In this document: positions 36,272-44,567 of the stretch, piece by piece
Position numbering within the stretch: position 1 is the stretch's first letter
How the letters are laid out: the number at the start of each line of letters is the position of its first letter
Source of the DNA: JBPOFY01 sp051252415
Lineage (GTDB): Bacteria; Verrucomicrobiota; Verrucomicrobiia; Opitutales; Coraliomargaritaceae
Length of the DNA stretch: 64,000 bases
Assembly: GCA_051252415.1 (NCBI GenBank)
Contig: JBPOGA010000003.1
Coordinates: 1 to 64,000 of the forward strand
Direction of reading: 5' to 3'
Notes under the pieces: generated by a model
Seen by the model: only the letters and a program-made list of their open reading frames with translations
Told to the model about the DNA's origin: nothing
Database searches by the model: none
Translations under genes and position numbers: made by a program

Positions 36272-36721
36272 CTAATCGTAGATACTGCGTTCGTGGCGCT
36301 TGTGCTTGAAGTGGAGTAAGAATTTTTCCGAAGCGAATAGAATCCAGCTGCCAGCAATGCATGCTGCGACGGGGATAATCGCGGTCGGCACTATGAATAG
36401 ATAAGCGCTTTTATGGTAAAGTATAACGCAGAAAAAGACCGCAGCTGGTGCGCCCAGCGCAAAGCCGATCTGAATCAGCCAGAGCGCCCATTTGTGCCCA
36501 TTGTAGAAGAAAATGATCATCGGGACCTCGAAGAGGAATCGGAAATACTGATAGGCCAGTAGCTCTGGTTTAACTGTCCGAATTACAAAATAGCCCCAAG
36601 CTTCGAAAATAATGAATAGGACAATTGCTAGAATCGCTAACTTTGCTCCAATGTGATACTTCTCTCGCTCGTCTTTTTTAGAAGATGTCTTGTGCGGGTG
36701 ATTAGTCTGTTTCTTGCTCAT
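36272..36721 (-). CDS. Small membrane protein, unknown function
   Basis: The ATG at 36721 gives 149 residues. An earlier in-frame start would add a Cys/Arg-rich stretch that does not look like a protein N-terminus. A Lys/His-rich N-terminal tail (~1-22) is followed by four hydrophobic segments (about 26-45, 53-72, 78-97 and 105-127) and a His/Lys/Arg-rich C-terminus. I recognise no family. It stands alone between a repeat mosaic and a receiver-only regulator. Confidence 0.6.
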   Translation of the reverse strand: MSKKQTNHPHKTSSKKDEREKYHIGAKLAILAIVLFIIFEAWGYFVIRTVKPELLAYQYFRFLFEVPMIIFFYNGHKWALWLIQIGFALGAPAAVFFCVILYHKSAYLFIVPTAIIPVAACIAGSWILFASEKFLLHFKHKRHERSIYD

Positions 36722-36923
36722 GTATATAAGAGAAGCTAGCCGATTGGTTCGTATGCGTGCCCTGTGGTGGATATAGCAGAGAATACAAAGCAAACGACTC
36801 GTCCCCACTGAATCTCATCTGATTTATGTTCTGAATTCCACTTCGTAAGGCAATCTCTTATTGCTCGCCCTCAACCGAGGGCTCATGTGCTTAGCCCCTC
36901 CGATATCATAGCCCTATTTGCGG

Positions 36924-37325
36924 TTAACTTTTTTGTGATTCCGCTAGCACGATTCCAAGTGCATTGATTAGATCCTTACGCATGAATGGCTTCGACAGGA
37001 AATAGCCCTCCTCAGTTTTGGCCAAATGCCCAACTGTATGACTCCGGCTGGTCATCGCTGAAACATGGAGGATTGGCGTATTAAAAGTTTCGGATTGCGC
37101 GCGAAGCATCTTGGCGACGGCGTGCCCATCTAGCTCAGGCATAACGATGTCCAGCATGATGATGTCTGGCATAAACTCGCGCGCAGTCTCTACGGCTTTT
37201 AAGGCACTGTGCTCAATTTTTACCGTGTAGCCGCCAATCGCGGTGAGCTGTCGTTCAATTATTCTAGTCAATAAATCTTCATCGTCGATGACGAGGACGC
37301 GAGTATTGGTAGTTGAAGTGCTCAT
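36924..37325 (-). CDS. Single-domain response regulator (CheY-like receiver)
   Basis: The ATG at 37325 gives 133 residues, a bare receiver domain. The acidic pocket D14/D15, phospho-acceptor D59 in M-L-D-I-V-M-P-E-L-D-G, switch residue S89 and K112 in S-K-P-F are all present. There is no output domain, so it must act by protein contact or in a phosphorelay. No kinase or chemotaxis gene is adjacent. It lies 140 nt downstream of the carB 3' end, same strand. Confidence 0.88.
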   Translation of the reverse strand: MSTSTTNTRVLVIDDEDLLTRIIERQLTAIGGYTVKIEHSALKAVETAREFMPDIIMLDIVMPELDGHAVAKMLRAQSETFNTPILHVSAMTSRSHTVGHLAKTEEGYFLSKPFMRKDLINALGIVLAESQKS

Positions 37326-37465
37326 GGTAGGCAATGCCTCTAGGCTGAAATTTAATCCACAGACATAGAGAATACCTATATAGCACAGCTCAGACAACTA
37401 AATATTGAGGCTTTTACTTGCCTCGGTTTACGTATTTTTAGCAGCCCTGAGATAGGGCGGAGCCC

Positions 37466-40400
37466 CTAGCGCGGATTTGCTTCGTTGCTGTAAGACTGGA
37501 TCGAACGGACTTCGTAACCCTTTTCGCGAATTGCCTTGATGCCGTCCACCGCAGCAGAGGCTGCAGAGATCGTTGTCATGATGCAGATGTTGTGCTTCAC
37601 GGCTTCGGTGCGTATCTCGTTCTCGTTTTGGCGAGGGACGGTGCCTTGAGGTGTGTTGATGATCAGGCACACTTTATTGTTCTTGATCAAGTCGATCACG
37701 TTCGGGCGACCTTCGCTGAGGCGGCAAACATTTTTAACTTCGATGCCATTCGCTTTGAAAAGTTTTCCAGTGCCCGCAGTAGCCAGGATGCCAAACCCGA
37801 GTTCGCTGAGGCCGCGGGCTATTTCAACCGCGCGTTCCTTATCGTAGTCTTTCACACTGATGAAGACATCGCCAGAATCCGGTAGGCTTGGCTTGGCTGC
37901 CATTTGTGATTTGGCAAAAGCAACACCGAGGTCCTTGTCGAGTCCCATCACTTCTCCGGTTGAGCGCATTTCTGGGCTGAGCATAATCGGCGCGCCTGGG
38001 AAACGGTTGAACGGGAAGACGGATTCCTTGACGGCCCAGTATGGAGGAATGATTTCTTTGGTGAAGCCGAGATCCACGAGCTTTTCGCCAGCCATGATGC
38101 GCGCGGCGAGTTTTGCAAGCGGCACGCCGATCGCTTTAGAGACGAAGGGCACTGTACGGGATGCACGTGGGTTGACTTCGATAATGTAGAGCTCGTCGTC
38201 CTTGATCGCGTATTGCACGTTCATGAGGCCGATGACTTCGAGTTCTTTGGCAAGTGCATAGCTCGCTTGGCGAACCTTGTCGAGCATCTCATCGGAGAGG
38301 GTGTGTGGGGGCATGACCATGGCCGCGTCACCTGAGTGCACACCTGCGAATTCGACGTGTTGCAGCATGCCACCGATGACAGTGGTTTCGCCATCAGAAA
38401 TACAGTCGACATCCAGCTCATAAGCGTCTTCGAGGAATTTGTCCAAGAGCACAGGAGTGCCAGGTGCCACGTCGAATACTTCGCGGATGATTTGCTTCAT
38501 CTCTTTCATGTCATAGACGATGAACATACCGCGTCCTCCAAGGACGAAGGATGGGCGAAGCAAGATAGGGAAGCCAATCTCACCAGCGAGCTCATAGGCT
38601 TGCTCTTGTGAGTTGGCGATGCGGTTTTCTGGTTGTTTGAGGCCGACGCGGTCAAGAATGTCGCGGAAGAGTTTACGGTCTTCTGCGGCATCGATCATGG
38701 AAGGCGAGGTGCCGATGATGTTGACACCGTGCGCTTCGAGCTCGGTTGCAAGATTGAGTGGAGTTTGGCCACCGAATTGGACGATAACGCCGTCACAGTC
38801 GGTCTGTGTGTAAATTTCGAGCACATCTTCCAGTGTAAGTGGCTCGAAGAATAGCTTGTCGGAGGTGTCGTAGTCAGTGGAAACCGTTTCTGGGTTCGAG
38901 TTGACCATGATCGTTTCGTAACCAGCTTCGCGCAGAGCGAAAGAGGCGTGCACGCAGCAGTAGTCGAATTCGATACCTTGGCCGATACGATTCGGGCCAC
39001 CGCCGAGAATCATGATCTTCTTCTTGTCACTATTAGAGATCTCGTTTTCCGTGCCGTAAGAAGAGTAGTAGTATGGTGTGAATGCTTCGAACTCAGCTGC
39101 GCAGGTATCTACAAGGCGGAAGTTTGTTAGCACGCCGAGCTTTTCGCGGCGCTTACGCACGGACTGGCGGTTGGAATTAACGAGGTCTGCGATCAAGGCG
39201 TCGCTGAAGCCAGCTTCTTTGGCTGTCTTCATGAGTCCTTCGTCGAGCTTGCTTAGGCTGCTTTTACGTAGGTCGCCTTCGATTTCGACAAGTTGACGTA
39301 GTTGGTTTATGAACCAAGGGTCGAGTGCGCAGAGGTCAAAAATTTCCTCGTCGGTCATGCCGTTGAGGAGCGCGTGGCGCAACCAGAAGACACGTTCGCA
39401 AGTCGGGATCGAAATGCCTTGGCGAATCGCCTGCATGTCGGTGATCTTTTCTTCAAACTTAGGTGGGCCAACGAAGCCTTTTGCTCCGATTTCCAGCGAA
39501 CGCAGTGCTTTTTGGAAGGACTCTTTAAAGGTGCGGCCGATTGCCATGGCTTCACCCACGGACTTCATCGCAGAAGTGAGTGTGGTGTCGGCTCCAATGA
39601 ATTTCTCGAATGTGAAACGAGGGATCTTGGTCACCACATAGTCGATAGTCGGCTCAAAGCTGGCCGGTGTTTCGCGAGTGATGTCGTTTTGCAACTCGTC
39701 GAGGCTGTAGCCAACTGCCAGTTTTGCAGCGATCTTGGCAATCGGGAAACCTGTCGCCTTAGAAGCGAGGGCGGAGCTACGAGAGACGCGTGGGTTCATC
39801 TCGATGACGACCATGCGGCCGTTCTGCGGGTTCACAGAGAACTGAATATTGGAGCCACCGGTCTCAACGCCGACTTCGCGGATACAAGCGAAGGATGCGT
39901 CGCGCATGAGTTGATACTCTTTATCAGTCAGCGTCATGGCAGGAGCCACTGTTATGGAATCGCCTGTGTGAACGCCCATTGGGTCAAAATTTTCAATCGA
40001 GCAGATGACGACGCACTGATCCTTGTGGTCACGCATGATCTCCATCTCGTATTCCTTCCAACCAAGAAGACACTCTTCAACGAGCACTTCAGTAGTCGGG
40101 GAGAGTTCGAGGCCGTTTTGCACCATGCGCTCGTATTCTTCACGATTGTAAGCGATGCCGCCTCCAGAACCGCCAAGTGTGAAGCTCGGACGGATAATAA
40201 TAGGGAAGTCGCCAATTGTGCGGTCGATCGCTTCGATCGCTTCAGCGAGTGTGTGCACTGTTTCCGAGCGAGCGACGTCGAGCCCGATCTTGAGCATGGC
40301 CTGCTTGAAAATGTCACGCGCCTCGCCCTTAATAATGGCTTCCGGCTTTGCGCCGATCATTTCAACGCCGTATTTTTTGAGGATTCCTGCGTCATGCAGA

Positions 40401-40702
40401 TCCATAGAAAGGTTGAGGCCGGTCTGTCCGCCCAGTGTTGGGAGGAGGGCATCAGGCTTTTCTTTGAGAATGATCTTCTCTAGTGCGTCGACTGTAAGTG
40501 GCTCAATGTAAGTGACATCTGCGAACTCTGGGTCCGTCATGATGGTTGCCGGATTGCTGTTCACGAGGACGACTTTGTAGCCTTCTTCGCGTAGTGCTTT
40601 ACAAGCTTGAGTGCCGGAATAATCAAATTCGCAGGCTTGGCCGATAACGATTGGGCCGGAACCAATGATAAGAATAGTCTGAATGTCGGTGCGTTTTGGC
40701 AT
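37466..40702 (-). CDS. carB: Carbamoyl-phosphate synthase large subunit
   Basis: The ATG at 40702 (M-P-K-R-T-D-I-Q) gives 1078 residues, the normal size. The enzyme makes carbamoyl phosphate from bicarbonate, ammonia delivered by CarA, and two ATP, for pyrimidines and arginine. Two tandem ATP-grasp halves are visible, starting G-S-G-P-I-V-I-G-Q-A-C-E-F and G-G-G-P-N-R-I-G-Q-G-I-E-F. A C-terminal MGS-like regulatory domain (~940-1060) follows. carA is not in the window. It is divergent from the TPR protein gene at 40878. Confidence 0.97.
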   Translation of the reverse strand: MPKRTDIQTILIIGSGPIVIGQACEFDYSGTQACKALREEGYKVVLVNSNPATIMTDPEFADVTYIEPLTVDALEKIILKEKPDALLPTLGGQTGLNLSMDLHDAGILKKYGVEMIGAKPEAIIKGEARDIFKQAMLKIGLDVARSETVHTLAEAIEAIDRTIGDFPIIIRPSFTLGGSGGGIAYNREEYERMVQNGLELSPTTEVLVEECLLGWKEYEMEIMRDHKDQCVVICSIENFDPMGVHTGDSITVAPAMTLTDKEYQLMRDASFACIREVGVETGGSNIQFSVNPQNGRMVVIEMNPRVSRSSALASKATGFPIAKIAAKLAVGYSLDELQNDITRETPASFEPTIDYVVTKIPRFTFEKFIGADTTLTSAMKSVGEAMAIGRTFKESFQKALRSLEIGAKGFVGPPKFEEKITDMQAIRQGISIPTCERVFWLRHALLNGMTDEEIFDLCALDPWFINQLRQLVEIEGDLRKSSLSKLDEGLMKTAKEAGFSDALIADLVNSNRQSVRKRREKLGVLTNFRLVDTCAAEFEAFTPYYYSSYGTENEISNSDKKKIMILGGGPNRIGQGIEFDYCCVHASFALREAGYETIMVNSNPETVSTDYDTSDKLFFEPLTLEDVLEIYTQTDCDGVIVQFGGQTPLNLATELEAHGVNIIGTSPSMIDAAEDRKLFRDILDRVGLKQPENRIANSQEQAYELAGEIGFPILLRPSFVLGGRGMFIVYDMKEMKQIIREVFDVAPGTPVLLDKFLEDAYELDVDCISDGETTVIGGMLQHVEFAGVHSGDAAMVMPPHTLSDEMLDKVRQASYALAKELEVIGLMNVQYAIKDDELYIIEVNPRASRTVPFVSKAIGVPLAKLAARIMAGEKLVDLGFTKEIIPPYWAVKESVFPFNRFPGAPIMLSPEMRSTGEVMGLDKDLGVAFAKSQMAAKPSLPDSGDVFISVKDYDKERAVEIARGLSELGFGILATAGTGKLFKANGIEVKNVCRLSEGRPNVIDLIKNNKVCLIINTPQGTVPRQNENEIRTEAVKHNICIMTTISAASAAVDGIKAIREKGYEVRSIQSYSNEANPR

Positions 40703-40877
40703 AATTTTGCGAAAGGGTGGATTTTTTGACCTTCCATGCAAGCAAGAATAGCTGCGAAATCGACACCAAATGAATGTCTTTGCTGGAACGCATGCTTTCC
40801 TTCTTAGTCAATAGTTTTGCCTTCTTCGGTTGGTGGCTTTTTAATAAGGCGATATTTCGTAACTGATTGTTTATACT

Positions 40878-42482
40878 ATGTCTCAAAATAAGAAACCGGT
40901 GGTGTTCGTCGCGATAGCGTTGGGTGCCCTGATTATCCTACCACTTGTCATTCTAATGATTTCCCGTGTTGGCGGAAATTCTCAAGTCTCAAGCAGTGGT
41001 GAAACACCCGTTTCCACTGGTCGTGGTGATGCTGAAATCGCAGACTTCGATTTGCGTAAGCTGGCGGACCGCGTGCACGGACTGCTCGACAACGAGATGG
41101 CGGCTGCATTGCGCAAGGGGGATATTAGCTTGGATTTAATGGCAGACCTAAGCCGTGATGCCGAGAAAGGTCGCTCTGCGATGGCTTCGGGTAAATTGGA
41201 GCGCGCCAAGAAGTATTATCACGAGGCATTGGTAGTTGCTGAAGCGCAACTTGAGGCTTTGGGCTTGGCTGATAAAGCCCGCAGGTTGAATGACTCCACC
41301 TATGCGGAACTCAAGCGTCTAGAGTATTTAGAAAGTGCCTTTCAGAATACCTACCGAGAAGCAGTAGAAACATATAATAGTGCATTGCGTTCACTCAACG
41401 CGGGCGACTTTCAAGCCAGTGTAAATGACTATGAGATGACAGGTGCTATCCTTGGCGATTTAGAAGCGCGCTCTATGCAGCAAGTCGCAAGTCTGATAGA
41501 GTCTGCGAATGCTGCACTAGAAGCATACAATTTGGATGCTGCGAAGTCTGGCTATGAAGAAGTGCTACGTATCGACTCTGCGAATACAGCGGCAACCGAT
41601 GGGGTTGCGATGGTGCAGGCTCTCGAAGGGATCGCCGATGAAGTGAAAGCAATCAAGGCGCTTGAGGATGCTGGAGAATTTGAAGCCGCGCTCAAGCAAT
41701 TGGATCAACTCGCCGCTGACCAACCGAATAACCCGTTTCTTCGCAACCAGCGTAAAGCGATTGAGGCAAAGATCCTTGAGCGCGATTATCAAGCATTGCT
41801 CATTGAAGTTTCAGCAGCCGAAGCAGCCGAAGATTACCCTAGAGCGATTATGGCTTTAGAGAAAGCTATCGCATTAAAATCGACACCTAAGCAGGTGCAA
41901 CGACTAGCTGAACTTGAAGCGAAGTATAAGGCGATACGTTTAGAGGAACTATTATCAGCAGGTTATAGTGCCCTTAAGGCGGGTAGTAATGGATCTGCAC
42001 GTGAGATTTATAAGGAAGCGCTTGCAATTGATCCGAACTCGAAAGAGGCGCGCAACGGCCTAGAAAAAGCATCCAGTTTATACCTCGCAGGAATTCGATA
42101 CACGCAGCACATCACAAATACGAAGAAGTATATGAAAGAGGGACGCTATCCACTCGCATCGAAGTTCTTTAACGATGCCATGGCCAGTCGTCCGAGTAAT
42201 GTCTCATCAGCGGAGCAAGAGGAAGAGGCAGAATTACGTGCGAAACTCGAAGCTCAAAGTAAAGAGGTGCGCGTAACGATTGAGTCTGACAAGCGCACTT
42301 ATGTAAGTTTGATCGGCGTGTTACCTCCGGATAAATTTAAGGATAAGGATCTTAAGCTCTATCCTGATGTCTATACAGTAAAGGGCACACGTAGTGGCTA
42401 TGAGTCGGTCGAGATTACACTCAAAGTCGATGCTACGAAACCGAATCCTACCATCACCGTCGAATGCACAGACAAATTATAA
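40878..42482 (+). CDS. Membrane-anchored TPR-repeat protein with PEGA-like C-terminus
   Basis: The 534-residue protein has a short basic N-terminus and one membrane helix (~7-28). A long helical region of TPR-type repeats (about 80-440) has recurring A-x-x-x-Y-x-x-A-L motifs such as A-K-K-Y-Y-H-E-A-L and A-R-E-I-Y-K-E-A-L-A-I-D-P. The last ~70 residues (V-R-V-T-I-E-S-D-K-R-T-Y-V and Y-T-V-K-G-T-R-S-G-Y) look like a PEGA-type beta domain. It is probably anchored in the inner membrane with the repeats outside. It heads a four-gene run of exported proteins and overlaps the next gene by 19 nt. Confidence 0.75.
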   Translation: MSQNKKPVVFVAIALGALIILPLVILMISRVGGNSQVSSSGETPVSTGRGDAEIADFDLRKLADRVHGLLDNEMAAALRKGDISLDLMADLSRDAEKGRSAMASGKLERAKKYYHEALVVAEAQLEALGLADKARRLNDSTYAELKRLEYLESAFQNTYREAVETYNSALRSLNAGDFQASVNDYEMTGAILGDLEARSMQQVASLIESANAALEAYNLDAAKSGYEEVLRIDSANTAATDGVAMVQALEGIADEVKAIKALEDAGEFEAALKQLDQLAADQPNNPFLRNQRKAIEAKILERDYQALLIEVSAAEAAEDYPRAIMALEKAIALKSTPKQVQRLAELEAKYKAIRLEELLSAGYSALKAGSNGSAREIYKEALAIDPNSKEARNGLEKASSLYLAGIRYTQHITNTKKYMKEGRYPLASKFFNDAMASRPSNVSSAEQEEEAELRAKLEAQSKEVRVTIESDKRTYVSLIGVLPPDKFKDKDLKLYPDVYTVKGTRSGYESVEITLKVDATKPNPTITVECTDKL

Positions 42483-43219
42483 AGCGACTCATACTGGCCG
42501 GGTTTTTTCTGAATTCGGCAATGGCTGCGCCTGACCCGGATATCTTTGACGGACGGATTATAGAAACACCTCCGCCTTCAAGTGAAACAGCTGAAGAGAC
42601 TGAGACTACTGAGAGTGGCGCTGCTGATCAAACACCTCCAGAAGCTCAGGGCTCAGGCGAGACCACCGAGTCTGGAGCTTCGGAACGCGATCTGAGTGAG
42701 ATTGGTGGTGTTGGAGGAGGGGAACCCATCGGTCAGCAAGGTTCTAAAGAAGAAGGTTCAGCAGGTGCACAAGGCGGCTCTGAGCAAAGTTCCGAAAATG
42801 GCACAGGCACAGCAGGCGGTGCTGGTGGATCGACGGGCAGTGAGCCCGGTGAAGAAACTTTAGGCGGTGGCTCCGCGGGCGGAAATGGCAGTCCCATCGA
42901 GGGGCAGCCCCCAACTGGAAGTGGTGGTGGCACTACATCTGGTTCTGGTGGTGAGCCGCGAAACTTTGAGGACTTTGGTTTTGGTGGTTCTGGCACGCAG
43001 GAAACCGTCGAAGTGAATCGTTCTAAAAGTAGTGGTCAGTATAGTTCGCGCCCAGGTGATCCTAATGCACCAACAACAGAAGGTGGCACTTCTAGTAGTA
43101 GCACTACCAATTCATCGAATCAAAGCACATCGCAACAATCCGGTGGCGGATCTCAATCCGAGACAACCACAGGTAGTGGAACGGGTGACTATGGTTCTAA
43201 TCTTCCTTCCGGCTTATGA
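42464..43219 (+). CDS. Secreted low-complexity Gly/Ser/Thr/Glu-rich protein
   Basis: The 251-residue precursor has a signal peptide (~1-22, ending S-A-M-A-A). Almost all of the mature chain is low-complexity Gly, Ser, Thr, Glu, Gln and Pro, without Cys and with few hydrophobic residues. It is likely disordered. One slightly more ordered element (N-F-E-D-F-G-F-G) lies near 166-173. Its start overlaps the TPR gene and its stop overlaps the next ATG (ATGA), so all three are probably translated together. It may be a surface linker or matrix component, but no family is recognised. Confidence 0.7.
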   Translation: MHRQIIKRLILAGFFLNSAMAAPDPDIFDGRIIETPPPSSETAEETETTESGAADQTPPEAQGSGETTESGASERDLSEIGGVGGGEPIGQQGSKEEGSAGAQGGSEQSSENGTGTAGGAGGSTGSEPGEETLGGGSAGGNGSPIEGQPPTGSGGGTTSGSGGEPRNFEDFGFGGSGTQETVEVNRSKSSGQYSSRPGDPNAPTTEGGTSSSSTTNSSNQSTSQQSGGGSQSETTTGSGTGDYGSNLPSGL

Positions 43220-43761
43220 GTATTTTATCCATTCTCTTTCGTAGCGTGCGAGATTGCTCGCGCGTCATAGTGAAAGGGCGCGAGCAATCTCGCACGCCAC
43301 TGTTGCTCTTATTGCTCGGACTTTCACCAGTTGTAGCCCAAGCACAGTCCTCGACTGGCATCCGTGTGATCGAGGAAGCCGCGATTCCATTTACCAAATT
43401 TCTATCAAAGGCAGATTTCGATAAGCGCTATCCGGGGGAGATCGTCACAGATCCATCCAAACTCGATACGGGTTGGTATGTGATCTATGAGCACGAGTCT
43501 CTCAGTTATTATTTTGGACCAATGCTTCTCGAGTCAACTGGACAGGATTATTACGATCAATTGGAAGCCACAGTCGGTGCCGCAGTTGAGCAACGTCCAT
43601 CTATACAAGACTATCGCTTAGAATTGAGCTACGAGCCGCAGGCTGTGTCGAGTCCTAGTGATCCCTCTGAGGTTACAGACCCTGCTAGCCTGCCAAGCAC
43701 ACCGCAACCCGCGCCGAAGCCGAGCATCTTTGATGTGATCAAGCGCTGGTTTGGTTTCTGA
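43216..43761 (+). CDS. Exported protein whose signal-peptide region contains a perfect palindrome
   Basis: The ATG at 43216 overlaps the previous stop codon. The 181-residue precursor begins with a hydrophobic start, then ~20 charged residues (V-R-D-C-S-R-V-I-V-K-G-R-E-Q-S-R-T-P), then a run of six Leu leading to V-V-A-Q-A-Q, a good signal peptidase site. The charged part is encoded by a 54-nt inverted repeat, which looks like an in-frame insertion into the n-region. The mature domain is unknown. It contains G-W-Y-V-I-Y-E-H-E-S-L-S-Y-Y-F-G-P, a Pro/Ser-rich linker and an amphipathic F-D-V-I-K-R-W-F-G-F end. Confidence 0.68.
   Translation: MSILSILFRSVRDCSRVIVKGREQSRTPLLLLLLGLSPVVAQAQSSTGIRVIEEAAIPFTKFLSKADFDKRYPGEIVTDPSKLDTGWYVIYEHESLSYYFGPMLLESTGQDYYDQLEATVGAAVEQRPSIQDYRLELSYEPQAVSSPSDPSEVTDPASLPSTPQPAPKPSIFDVIKRWFGF
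43244..43297. repeat. Perfect 20-bp inverted repeat inside a coding region
   Basis: Arms 43244-43263 (gcgtgcgagattgctcgcgc) and 43278-43297 are exact reverse complements with a 14-nt loop. The arms are flanked by GTA on the left and CAC on the right. Size and GC-rich arms fit a mobile palindromic element. Confidence 0.92.
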
Positions 43762-43775
43762 GATCGCGTAATGTT

Positions 43776-44474
43776 ATGTGTCGTTCTATTATTCTCTTTC
43801 TACTTTTGACTGCTGGTGCCTCTGCGGGCCCCATAACTACATTGCGCCTAGACAATGGGGCGATGGTTCGCTCAGAGGTTTTGTTTGCAGATAGCAATTA
43901 CCTTTACTGTCAAAAAGTGACCGATCGCACTCAGTTCACGTATGCTCTTGAAGACGCCCCTTTGGCTTTACGCCGACGTGTTGAGTATCTTGTGAAAAAG
44001 GGAGAACTGACGGCTCCAACGAATGCTAATCCACCACCAGCTAAATTGAAAAAAGCTCCACTCAGTTTGTGGCAGTATTCTGAGTCACGTGCTCCAGGCA
44101 CTGGTTTGCTCGTTAAGAATTTGACTCTACCCGGCACATGTAATTATCGCGGTAAGCCATCGATTAACTTTAGGCATTATAAAAGTCGATATGAAGCATA
44201 CATTTATTTTGATCGAAAGATCAGCGGTGCCCATAAATGGCTAATCACCTTCGAGATCGACGAAGAGCCTGCGTTTAAAGAGGGTTGGTCGGTAAGCACT
44301 AGTGGAGAGGCCGCGTTTACATTGGGGGCAATTTCATTTCGTGATCGTTTAAAAGGGCATGGCACTCTGAAAATCTCCACGGTCGATTATCGCGGAGAGA
44401 ATCTCGTGGTGGTGTTTAAAGTAGCAGGTTTTGAGAGCGAACTTCAAAAGCTGGAAGCTAGTTTAGATCTGTAA
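43776..44474 (+). CDS. Exported protein, unknown function
   Basis: The 232-residue precursor has a signal peptide (~1-18, ending A-S-A-G). Its first mature segment (L-R-L-D-N-G-A-M-V-R-S-E-V-L-F) resembles small SH3-like beta modules seen in planctomycetal and verrucomicrobial secreted proteins. The second half is beta-rich and basic. I recognise no enzyme motif. It is the last gene of the four-gene run that starts at 40878 and is followed by a terminator. Confidence 0.65.
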   Translation: MCRSIILFLLLTAGASAGPITTLRLDNGAMVRSEVLFADSNYLYCQKVTDRTQFTYALEDAPLALRRRVEYLVKKGELTAPTNANPPPAKLKKAPLSLWQYSESRAPGTGLLVKNLTLPGTCNYRGKPSINFRHYKSRYEAYIYFDRKISGAHKWLITFEIDEEPAFKEGWSVSTSGEAAFTLGAISFRDRLKGHGTLKISTVDYRGENLVVVFKVAGFESELQKLEASLDL

Positions 44475-44514
44475 GCATTAGACGCCTTGAGCTAAGGAGT
44501 GTATTTCAGATTAC

Positions 44515-44550
44515 AAAAAAGCCGCATCAGTTAAGATGCGGCTTTTGTTA
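44515..44550. terminator. Bidirectional terminator between convergent genes
   Basis: The stem aaaagccgcatc / gatgcggctttt (44517-44528 and 44535-44546) has loop agttaa and flanking A- and T-runs. It serves the exported-protein gene (+) and gltD (-). Confidence 0.92.
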
Positions 44551-44567
44551 AAAACTAGTTGGTTCGC

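Noticed and set aside
36867..36882. Hairpin gccctc-aacc-gagggc
   Set aside because: It has no T-run and lies near no gene end in the right sense, so I do not call it a terminator.
39302..40483. 393-codon open frame antisense to carB
   Set aside because: It is a shadow of carB codon use, Cys/His/Phe-rich, with no domain or ribosome site.
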